DNA of 64,000 nt from Watersipora subatra (taxonomy: Eukaryota > Bryozoa > Gymnolaemata > Cheilostomatida > Watersiporidae), in assembly GCF_963576615.1 (NCBI RefSeq), contig NC_088711.1, forward strand, positions 20,554,182-20,618,181, written 5' to 3'. The notes beneath the pieces were generated by a model. It did no database searches. It saw nothing but the letters and a program-made list of their open reading frames with translations, and was not told where the DNA came from. Positions 50,902-60,500 of the stretch are shown here, one piece after another. Every line of letters begins with the position of its first letter. The stretch's first letter is position 1. A program made the translations under genes and the position numbers.

Positions 50902-53900
50902 GTGTGCGTATATATAATCCTATATACATAAATCTCAAAGTTTGTGTGTGTGCGTGCGAGCGCGCGTGTGTGTGTACTTCGGTTTATCTAGCTATAGCTA
51001 TTAAAATATTGGTAAGAAGATTCCATATCGCAGAAGATTTGATCTCGAAACCTCCCATTCACCAGGCAAATATCTTACTAATTGAGCTACACAAGATTGA
51101 TGGGTTCACTGGATGATATATGTCGCTATTTATGTGAAAATACGCTACCGCTCTCCGTTACGGCTCAACGTAATTTTCTGCTCGGGGCTCACGGCTTTTA
51201 TTAGCGATCTTTACATAATGTACAATGTGCTAATGGCAAGTGGCAAGCAACTACATTATTTACCTCTCACTGTTTATAGGCTGATTGTAATACCCGTGCA
51301 CCGCCGGGCATTCCACTAGTGTGTATATACATGTATATATGCTAAAGTGTGTATATATATACACATATATATGTATAATTATGTGAGTGGGTGTGTATAT
51401 ATGTCTGAGTGTGTGCGTGTGGTATGGTTTTCTAAAAAGAGGAAAACATTTAATTGAAGCAATATGGCGAGCATTAGTGATGTCTATGTAAATTATTAGT
51501 ACCTCGAACAATTATATTCTAGAAGCTATTCTCCATCCACAAAATTATCTATTATACAACTAGAGTACATGCTTAGTTTATAAATCTCAAAGATTGTTAT
51601 CATCATCACCCGGTGTCTGTCCCGCAATAGCGATTAAAACCTAGGAATGAAAAATCCACTTTGTAGTGGTTTAGAACTCTTGAAAATAACATTGCAACTG
51701 CAAGCTTGTCAACAAATGCATCTAACCACAAGACTAAATCGTTCTCTTCATTTCCATCGCTGTTACCATATACTATGTATCCTTTTCATGATTGCACAAG
51801 CTAAATGTGCTCTTTTTATTATTAATTAATATTGCCTTTCGCATTTATTATTTTTTTGAAGTTGTTTAAAAGCTAATATTTTGCTACCATTACCCATTTT
51901 TTTTAATTTGTAATTTTCAAATGTTCAGTTTCAATTTCAAATGCGCTGTTACACTCCTATTTCTGATTTTTGCTGTGGTTTGATCGCTAAATCTGTAAAG
52001 GCTAAATGCTTTTCTTGTGGACAATTGTATTATCGCGAGTAGGAGTTGCTTTTACAATCTCTTTTCATGCGGTCAAACTAAATACCATACAGAGACAGTC
52101 CGGTATCTCATTTTAGCATTTGTACCAGTATCGAGAGGTACCACTATAATCGTATTCAAAGTTTTGATGGATAGCTCCTACTGTTTTGCACAGTAACCTT
52201 TTTTATACACACACTTCTCTGCATGAATTGTTATTATTAATTCAACATATGCAGGATTTTTATTTTGTTTTCTCAGTTCGTATTAGTTGTACAATTGCGG
52301 AATCATTTTTATATTGTAATCGTAGCAAAGTAAACTTAATTCATCCATTGCTTGCTAATTGTTTCAAATTTACATCTAAACACTTTTACAGTTGTTATAT
52401 TTTTTAAAATTTATTTGATCTGCACAAAAACTTTTTCTCATGATATGAAGTTTGAAAGTTGTTTGACAAAGTTTAAAAACCTTTACAATTGTTTTATTTT
52501 TTCTGTAGTTGCTAAATAAAAATAATTTTTTGTGCAAAGACTATTTATTAGCTGAGAAACACCAGGCATTCACCTAGTAATATTACAAAGCTAATATATA
52601 CCAAATGATTATAAACTTTTTGTCAAAGCTTTGAAGACAGCAAAGAACATTAAAACAGATCAGCTATAAAATTAATTATTTAGATATTTATTATATCTTA
52701 GTTTGCATAAAAGACCAGCTATCACCCCTTGACATCTTTTCCTGTGTCTTACCAGTGTAGATGACAAATTGTAAAATACACATTGACTAATTACAACAAC
52801 GCATCTGGCTTTACAGCAATAGCCTTTTGGCAGCGATTTTTAAAATCAAATGATTATTCATTTCATAACCATCACAAAAAACAGTAGTTGAATCCACATG
52901 ATCAATATTTTGTTGAGCAATCAACTTTTGATCTAGTCGAAAAAGACATTGAAGTTTGTTACAGTATAGAATAGCTCAGACAGAAATAAAACAGAAATAA
53001 AATGTTTGCAAAGGCTCAGTTCAACCAAACGGGCCAAGGACCTAAAAAGTTCATATTAACAAAATTCTAGTTGCTAGCGCATGGCTTTACAGGCTCCTCA
53101 CGTTTGCTGTATGGATAATTTGCAATACTCACTCTGTTTACTTGTAGCCTATTTTCCAATGAACAATGCTTGCTCTGTTCACTTGTAGCCTGCTGTCTTA
53201 TGAGCACCACTTGCTCTGTTCACTTGTAGCCTATAATCTTATAAGCACAACTAATGGCAACACGTTGCTACACTCAACTACTACTGCTAGTAGTCCAGTC
53301 TATATGGTGAAGGTCGCTAATTACACTGGAAGTGAATCAGTTGAGTCAAATATCTCAGATGTCTCTGGAACTATAGAATATTCAGGTATACTTCTATGAT
53401 CTGGCTGATTTGAGCGATTGACATGTTAGATACTGCATTGGCTTGTCATGCTCTTTTAGTGCTGTCACTAGCAACAGCTTGCTCTTTAGTTCACCACTAC
53501 TAGGACTATTGTGAAAGTTTCTGATGGTATGCAAGCTATACATAAAAAAAATATTTAAACATTTATCCACTTTCAACATCATGCCCTTTTATTGGCTGAA
53601 TCTATTTCTGATTTCTGAGCATCATTGTCTGATTGTATCTAAAATATATTATCATTTTTAAATCTTGTCTTAAAATGCTTTTAAATTTACCAAACTATTT
53701 AGTTATTACATATAAATGCATAAATTATAGCATCTAAGTTACCTATGAAAAACCTTTGGCTCAATTGTTTTTACAATACTACAGGCTTGCTGATAATAGA
53801 CATCTAGGAAATAGTTGTCTTTCCGGTGTGAGACAACTCCTGCTCATACTTTCGATTTCCCAAGCTCTAAGATACATGTATAAACTAAGACACAAAACTT

Positions 53901-56900
53901 ATATATTAGTCACTTTTCCACCTTATGTATTGGCTAGATATTGTCTAGTCCAGTATTTTTATTCATCAAAGCAAGAAATTTTGTAGTTGCTTCTCACTGC
54001 CATAGTTTGTCCATGATTCTACTTTTAGAAGGCCAGGATATGGTGGTGAGCAAGAGAAGATATAAAACTGTACTGATATTTGCCTACATAATGGCTGCAT
54101 TGCTGTTCATCGCTATAGCTCTTTTTATAGCTTTGTTCATCTGGAGGTAGGTCTAATTTTAAAGCCATATCGAAAAAAATAGTTTTTTATATTTTTATGT
54201 ATTGGTATATTAAACAAGCAATAATATTATTGCTTTTTAATATTGTTTCCTTCAGTTTAAATTGTGCTTTTCAAACAGCACTAACTATTAGATCTGTACT
54301 TAATGTTGTGTTAAATTAATAATGCTATCGTTTTTCAATATTATTTCATTCAATTTAAGTTAAGCTCTTTTCAGTAGCATTAACTATTAGAGTTGTAATG
54401 TTTACTTACCATCAAATAGGATAATTTTTAGAGAAGTGATTATACATGAAATGAATGAGTTTGCACCACAGGTCAGTATCAGATGTGAAGAGTGTATTCA
54501 AGGTTCAGTCTTTTTTTACACAAATATCTAGTGCTTCTTATTCATGTAGTGCAATTTTTGCTTCTTTAGCTGTGAGTAAAAGATCATTCCTTCACACATG
54601 ACACTCTTATACATTTTGGTTTGCTTACCCTAGTTAAAGATGCACATGATTATGGTATCCATTTGTTTTGATTAATTAAAGCTCTGGTGGATGGTCGGAA
54701 ATGCTATATCAATATGGGTAGAGTATATTGCTTTCAGTGAATGCAAAGACTAAGGCACCTACTAATGCATCCACCTACTAGTTTCTATGCTTACTTACTG
54801 GACATCTGCCAATTGTAATATTAGCTGCCAAAATGCTACAATTTAGATAATTAAAGTATTGTTTTATTTCGTCTGTAGAATTGAAATTAGTTGTTGACTT
54901 TGTACAATTTTTAGGAGGCAACGTAAAAGAAAAACCGAAATGTATGACTTAACATACAATCGAAAGACATCATACAAGACCTTGGGTGATGGCACCTTAG
55001 GAAGGCAGCGTAGTACTGATCCAATTGAAGAATGGGATAAGGTTTTGATTGAGAATGGCGATAGTCAAATGGTTGAAAAATTGTCAAACGATGATATGGA
55101 TATTGTACACAGCCATGTAGAAGAGCCTTTGACAATTCCAAGAGAACCAGAGTTTGTCACTCTGCAACGAGGAAAAGTGAGCAATCGTTGCAATTTTTTT
55201 ACCAGTCTTCTCTTTTTCTTCTCCAAACATTTATTGGTAAATTTAGAGTATTTGTAATGCAAGTCTATGTGCACTCAATGGTTTCAGCAGGCTTGTATGC
55301 TGATATAAAGGTAATAACAATAATAACATCATCCTGTGTGAAACATGCTGACTCAATTGAGAATATTGGTCAATAAGCTCTGCTCTGCTAGCTCAGAGTG
55401 TTTTTCATATGGTATGAAGAGGAATAGGGCTTTCTGGCACAGATGTCCCGATGCAACTGTTTGGTGTGATGATTTATGGCGCAGGTTGTAAGTTCAAATT
55501 TATCCATCTTTCGTTGTGACTTATGGCTAAATAAATTTTAAGTAAATGTGGAAAAGAACAATTTGTATGTAGCGGCATTTACATACGACGCTTACGTATT
55601 TGACAGTTGTAGTTCACGAGACCCTTCAACCAAATTTTGGCGGTGCGAACATTAACATACACTTTTTATGTATTTAGAAAAAAGTATGTGTGATGTTTCA
55701 TGGAAAATTAGTTTCTTTTATTTCCTTGTTATTATCTTCATTATGTTATTTATTTACTGTATGTAAGCATAAACAATTGGTTTGGTGTAAAAATAGCAGT
55801 AATAAAAAGGCTGGTGCCAAAAAGTCTGAGCCAAGTGCTGCCCCAGAAAGTCCTCGACCGGTATGAAGGTAGCCCATAAGTACAAAGCATTAATTAATGG
55901 ATACAGAAGTTATCATCACATACTGCTTTGTAGCTAAAAGTTAAAGATTTTTTTGACAGACTAAAAGATGAGGTTCATGCAAGGGCATTTATGTGTTTTA
56001 GTCGGTAGAATCGCATAGCAGTCTGGCAAACAGCGATGTCGCCACTTTCACAATCGACAGAGCAAGCAGCAGATCTTCAATTCTCAAACCTCCACCAGTT
56101 CCTCCAAAAATCCGTACGATTATAGCCTAAGATCTACAATTCTTTTACTCTCAGCAATTCATGTTTACATAGCTTGTTTTTGTTTGTCATGTTACTTTAT
56201 ATAATTTCGCTAAGTAATATTTTCTTAGCAAACATGATCTTTTGTGACTAATTGTTTGGAGATTGTCCAGTTGAAAAATGTTATTTTGCTTGCCACCCCT
56301 GCACTGCTTTACTGCTAAATGTTACAGCATGCAACACCGCAGGACGTGGCATGGGTCTCCCCCCTCCTCCGCCAGACCTTGTGCCTGACATAACTCAATC
56401 GCCACATCAATATTCCCCACCAGCGCATAACCACGATGATTTAGCTGATATCGAGCCTCCATTGCTACCCAAACCCGCTAAACGACCACCCCGCAAACAA
56501 AAAAAGAAACTTCCTGATGTGCCCATATACAGCCAGGTAATGTATCACTGTTTTTAATACATTATTTTCAGGATAAAAGTGTGGACACCATTCATAATGT
56601 ATCTATTAACACTCATGAGAGTTTGCAGATGTTTGCGATTGTCGTAAATTTGCAATAATTAGGATGCAACATGTTTGCTATCAATTCATTCATATAATTT
56701 GTATACCGAGTTTCATGCACATCAACAGTTTCATACATTGAAAATTGTAAAAATAATTCTCAAACCTATTAGTCAATATTGCAATAAAACTAATGCTATA
56801 ATTTTTTTTAGAAAATGATAGTTAAATTGTCATTAAATCATGAGCAGATGATTTTTTAATATATGCAAACATCCCATGTAGCCTACGCTCCAATTATTTA

Positions 56901-57144
56901 GCAATCCAAATGAAATTGTATTGGCATTAAAAATCAAGCTTTTTAATTTTAGCTGGAGAAATTTCGGAAGTTGCCTCCTCCACCAACATCACCAAAGCCA
57001 GATATCCCAATTCATACACAAGGTCTTCTTCACACATTGCCACCCCCACCACCTCCTCTCAACATAGATACGACGGCACCAACAGACAGCTTTTCAGATA
57101 GCGGAGTAGACATGGGCGTGAACAGTCCCCATTACAGTTTTTAA
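39662..57144 (+). CDS. C-type-lectin-like transmembrane receptor with proline-rich tail (14 exons)
   Basis: Predicted single-pass surface receptor of 677 residues. Exons: 39662-39737, 43989-44198, 45613-45777, 47447-47604, 47932-48007, 49396-49566, 50728-50805, 53230-53385, 54029-54146, 54915-55176, 55810-55860, 56002-56113, 56328-56536, 56953-57144; phases all join. Layout: signal peptide ([19 protein letters not shown]); CTLD1, residues about 26-143, with six Cys, AWIGL and YICEF but no EPN/QPD or WND triplet, so classical calcium-sugar binding is unlikely; degenerate CTLD2, about 151-285 ([13 protein letters not shown]); Ser/Thr-rich stalk, about 286-363; membrane helix, about 377-401; basic stop RRQRKRK; tail about 403-677 with YKTL and YSQL (YxxPhi-type), PPVPPK (SH3 class II-like) and several poly-Pro runs. 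Weakest points: the 51-nt exon at 55810, which has a poor polypyrimidine tract, and exon 13, which could start 15 nt later. Confidence 0.85.
39946..40049 (+). repeat. 104-bp dispersed repeat, copy 2
   Basis: Partner of 27600-27703, in intron 1 of the lectin-like receptor gene. Confidence 0.65.
40360..40578 (+). CDS. possible terminal exon of an unknown gene
   Basis: After TGGTTTTAG an open frame of 72 codons runs in phase 0 to TGA at 40576-40578, and AATAAA follows about 20 bp later (near 40601). It could be the last exon of the candidate gene starting at 27110, which also breaks in phase 0. It would then sit inside intron 1 of the lectin-like gene on the same strand. The peptide ([20 protein letters not shown]) matches no family I know. 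An alternative donor CAG|GTGCTT at 40458 also exists. Confidence 0.2.
   Translation, partial: ELNTVILSVCVFMTIKVNCVSLYDHLVTGWRVQVLLHSHCELLNDFTSHFRLDNTFFYEFKTSYYTKSFRSK
42945..43137 (+). repeat. dispersed element, GACA-tailed copy in lectin intron 1
   Basis: Contains AAAACCAAATATTTTTGGTG, GACCTTACGGAAG and GTGGAAACACAGC as in the copies at 25866 and 9003 (-). It runs directly into the 16-bp array at 43138. Confidence 0.6.
43138..43618 (+). repeat. 16-bp tandem array (CACAAACAGACAGACA)n
   Basis: About 30 near-identical copies, with local variants such as extra GACA steps near 43185 and ACAAACAAACAGACAC near 43275. Long open frames in several frames on both strands (Thr/Gln/Asp/Arg or Cys/Val/Leu repeats) are artefacts of the period. 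Confidence 0.97.
44337..44480 (-). repeat. tRNA-derived SINE, reverse orientation
   Basis: On the - strand: A-box-like TTGGTGCAGGTGGTAAAGC, B-box-like GAGTTCAAATCC, then a tail with ACAGACACAGC and TTTTATTATAGTAAAAT. Confidence 0.6.
44890..45048 (+). repeat. tRNA-derived SINE
   Basis: A-box-like TTGATTGGCTAAAG, B box AGTTCGAGTCCCG at about 44958, and the family tail GGCTTTGGGCAGACG...GGGCTCTCATTACAGTGAAGATTA. It lies in intron 2 of the lectin-like gene, close to an inverted relative at 44337-44480. Confidence 0.6.
45863..45902. repeat. 40-bp hairpin in lectin intron 3
   Basis: AGCCTTTCATAGTCATTTTT is followed at once by its reverse complement with one mismatch. A partial extra copy of the arm start precedes it. 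Confidence 0.9.
46524..47373. mobile_element. TA-flanked element with AAACCTCTATTTGAAC ends
   Basis: AAACCTCTATTTGAACGCC on the left and its inverse (AAACCTCTATTTGAACATC) on the right are separated by about 820 bp and flanked by TA at 46522-46523 and 47374-47375. An acidic, decayed frame near 47030-47110 ([15 protein letters not shown]) may be the remains of a transposase. A truncated relative lies at 61250-61465 (-). Confidence 0.75.
48001..49225 (+). repeat. degenerate minisatellite from the exon 5 donor through intron 5
   Basis: Block 1 (48001-48200) repeats GATGA(A/G)GGTATGTATAGAT-like units of about 22-26 bp, beginning with the donor GATGAAG|GTATGTATA itself. After unrelated sequence (48215-48830), block 2 (48830-49225) continues with the same theme. 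It becomes regular at 49040-49210: about eight copies of the 21-bp unit starting TATAGATATCATGAGGATAT. Long open frames on both strands here (DIMRIFI repeats) come from the 21-bp period. Confidence 0.85.
49690..50480. repeat. lectin intron 6: SINE-like fragments
   Basis: ACTAGCTGAATGCATGGCAG at 50103 carries the TACTAG-type head. The inverse of the SINE tail (TTTACTATAATAAGACCCGT) lies at 50192. TTGGCTGAGTGGATAGAATG near 50365 with GAGTTCAAAAATG near 50407 forms a tRNA-like pair. These look like at least two nested, incomplete insertions. Confidence 0.5.
50865..50975 (+). repeat. (TA)n and (GT)n microsatellites
   Basis: An uninterrupted TA run at about 50864-50896, then an alternating purine-pyrimidine TGTGTGTGCGTGCGAGCGCG stretch at about 50942-50975. 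It starts about 60 bp after the exon 7 donor. Confidence 0.9.
51020..51320 (-). repeat. composite SINE-like element, reverse copy
   Basis: On the - strand: head ACTAGTGGAATGCCCGGCGG and TGCACGGGTATTA, then GCCACTTGCCATTAGCA, then a tRNA-like part with A box TAGCTCAATTAGT and B-box-like GGTTTCGAGATCAAATC, then AATAGCTATAGC. Same order as 17761-18125. Confidence 0.6.
52370..52580 (-). repeat. dispersed element, second TACTAG-headed subfamily
   Basis: The - strand begins TACTAGGTGAATGCCTGGTG and contains AACTTCATATCATGAGAAAA and CAGATCAAATAAATTTTA, in the same order as 18737-18900. Confidence 0.65.
53122..53245 (+). repeat. 41-bp triplication containing the exon 8 acceptor
   Basis: CTCTGTT(C/T)ACTTGTAGCCT occurs three times with exact 41-bp spacing, so three AG acceptors end at 53147, 53188 and 53229. 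Exon 7 ends in phase 1. Only the third acceptor reads through; from each of the first two, the required frame runs into the TAG of the next copy. Confidence 0.9.
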
Positions 57145-57270
57145 AATTGTGACCACAGGCATAATATAAACACATGAACACCATTAGCATCATTCCATCT
57201 TCATGAGGAACATTAATTAAGGTTTCATACAAATATGCAAGCCATGATCAATAGTAACCTAGCTCTTATT

Positions 57271-57276
57271 AATAAA
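57271..57276 (+). terminator. poly(A) signal of the lectin-like receptor gene
   Basis: AATAAA 127 bp after the stop codon at 57142-57144. Confidence 0.6.
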
Positions 57277-57381
57277 CAGCTTTACTGCCTCCAATAGCGT
57301 AATGGTACACACACAATTTAGTAACCATGCCAGCTGACAACACACTGTAGATGAGTCATTTATATTATATATTTATGCTTT

Positions 57382-57387
57382 TTTATT
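57382..57387 (-). terminator. poly(A) signal of the FKBP gene
   Basis: TTTATT on the + strand, so AATAAA on the - strand, about 190 bp past the stop at 57575-57577. It faces the opposing signal at 57271. Confidence 0.5.
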
Positions 57388-57574
57388 GGTAATGTAGAGT
57401 AAGCAATTGCTTGTCTATTCGGAATGCCAATTAACATTGTAATATGAACAAATATATTGACAACAACAAAATTAATGCATTGCACAATCTCAATGCAAAC
57501 ATTGTTCATGTTCACTGGGGTGTCAACTGCAATTGATGGGAGGGATCTGATTGATGCATTGAAATGCCATCAGG

Positions 57575-60500
57575 TCACACCTCTGTGCCGGGATGAGCAT
57601 TCGCAGAGCTTGAACCCTGTCAAAAAGAGAATGGTGTAATTGTGAAACATTAAAAAAAGAAAATGATCCTAAACATTTGTAGTACTTCACACGAGATAAT
57701 TATCCCAACAAAGATCGGTTTTGAAGACTGTGGACTCGAAGCAGTTTTACCTCAGCTAAAGGTATAAAACAAACCAATTACCTCCATGAAGGTGAATTAT
57801 TAAAAACTTAAGCATCAAACTGCTTTCTATAACTCATTGCCTTTTAACTGTAGGGATCCGTCATTATTTAACACTACTTTTTAACTGGAATGGCTTCACT
57901 GCCGCCATGAGTTGTCTAAATGAAGCTAACACTGGGTTTCAACACTGGGAACATATGATTCTAATCATGTGAAACCAGGTTCACATACATGTTCCATTCT
58001 TCAGTTTTTCTACAGCATTGCTTGACAAGCAACATAGATGTAAGTAGTGCGCCCATGCTAACACGGGCTTTTCATGAACTGAGTTCAATGAAGAAACAAG
58101 AAATGCTTGCAACCAAAAAGTGAAGAGGATTTTGTGACTTATGCAAGTCATACATGTATAGTAGAAGATTGAAGGCTAGTCTTGCTAGACTTTTGTGCAA
58201 ACATCTAGTGACTTTTGAATGCTTTACCAATACAATATCCACACGAATTGCCAATGTCATCATAACTTTGCACTTCAGTTCCCTTTCTTCAAACCATTTC
58301 CAAAAAGCAATGCAGTAAAATATCAGTAAAACTAATAAGATTTTTTTATGATAATTTGTGACGCGTTCCAACCAAATCAACCATAAAAAGGCAAACAGGT
58401 ATTTTGAGTTATCGTTCATCAGAGGCAGAATGTTTTCCTAATTAAATTGTATAACTTCTTTTTAGATCAAAAATTGACGTAGCTACAAGCAAATGGTACC
58501 AAAACACATAGCTTAGCTCAGATCTATGAAATATGCATTTAATGTTGGTGCTGTTGATCGCAAAATCTTTTCTTTGTATACACAAGAAACTCCTCAGCAA
58601 CGGTTACTGATAATTGTCCCCATCAACAATAAGTTGATGGGGACACAGATAAGTTGTGGATGTGTCCCCATCAACAATAAGTTGATGGGGACACATCCTC
58701 TTCGGCGTTCATTCGTTGTGAATGAACGTCGAAGATGTGCGCTCCCCATCAACTTATTGTAGAATTAACGCAAAAATGGTCTATAAAAACCAGTGTGTCT
58801 GATCGTAAAAAAGAGAACAGTTGTCTGTGCAAACTAATAATGCTGCAGTTATGGTACAGCCCACAAATTAAAAATGTTAAGTCAAGTTTTTCCTTTTTGT
58901 AGGGCCAAAGGGGTGAGTTTAGAAAGATCTTAGAATGGATTAGGCAATTATCATGCATTCTACTGTTCCTATAACATAAAATCTCTATAACGTAAACATT
59001 ACTGGAATGGATTATTTACATTGTAGGAGCGCATACTGTACTTCTATGTACGAGTATTCAAGTTTTGAGGTCAAACTTACTACTGTTGTTAGTAATAAAA
59101 AACTTGAGTCTTCCTGAACACAAACAGAAGCCTAATTCTTATTCCCTTTCTTTTTAATTTCATCTCGCAAACTAACAAATCTTACAAGCCAGTTAAAACC
59201 TCTATGGCTGCCACCTTGATTTTACATGTTTTCTATAGCAAAACGTCAAACGATAAAAAAACAGCAATTCTCGAAAAGCTGATTATAAACTAATTACAGA
59301 TGTAAAAAGGGAACATTCTATTGGTCAAGAGTAGTAAAATCTCTTGAAATCAATGAAGAAAAAATATTTCCGCAGGCCTGTCTTCAAGATGTAGCATATC
59401 AGTTTTAACACCGCAGCGTTATGGTTGATTTGGTTAGGACCACATCGCATTCATCTAATGCTGGCTCTAGGCTATTGTACTTACCTCACCAGACGAGGAC
59501 ATTTTAGAGAACATGTTGGCGTAGAGTTTTTTCTCCTTCTCTTTCTCTTGTTTGAGCTTACGTTCGCAGATTGTCAACTGATTTTTGGCTGTTTTATTGT
59601 TCGCATCCAACACTAAGACTTTCTGAAAATCAATTTTAGCTTCCTTCCAGTCCTTAGTGCCCATGTAAGCCTATGAGAAAGATAAACGATTGACTCATGC
59701 ACCAATCACTCGCTGACTGAGCGCTGTCGACATAGAGCAACTTGTAACGGGTTGTGTGGTAAGTACTATCAAATGACAAGCTAGCAGACTATAATTTTAA
59801 TTACATCAACTGTAACACCTTCTCTCATTATTTAATTGCTTCCATGTGATGTATATGAACATCACAGGTTTATAAGCCAATACTTGACACTTTTAGTCCC
59901 ATGCGGCTTAGGCAGTTGCCAACACCGTGCTGATAACCTTTTTACAAAGCAGTGCATTTTTCTGTTTGTCTAAAAGCTTAAGTACCAAGACAAATCAGTT
60001 ATTGGTTACATAATTGCTGTTCAGATACGGATGGAGATCTCTTCTTTCCAATGGGTTTCATTTTGGTAAACCATATTTGCTGTCAAGACATTGGCAATAT
60101 TTGTACCCAATTTAAAAATAGAATGAGAAACAACATGATTAGGTGTAAACCTCCCATACCTCAAGGATTTGGGATGAATTTCTTAGAATACTTCAGCAAA
60201 AAGAAACATAAAATTTAATGCTAAACTCAGAATGAAACCAACAATTTTAATCAATCTTAGAGCTGAGTATAGTAGTTTTGTGAGCCAACAAAAATTAAAT
60301 CTCTCACGAAAAACTAACTGATGCAACCAAAATCAAGTTACTTATTCTGATCTATTATTAATTATCAACCAACATAGATTCAACTGTCAAATTGGTATGA
60401 TATGCTGAAAATCTTTATCACTTACAACGCCGAGTATAGAGAGCAACATACAGCACAAGAGGGTGCGAAAAGTTGGTATACAAATTGAATAACTGCGCAA

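Noticed and set aside
58072-58419. 115-codon open frame on the - strand in the last FKBP intron
   Set aside because: No family match, and FKBP splicing from 59485 fits the small exon at 57575-57616 better by phase and stop.
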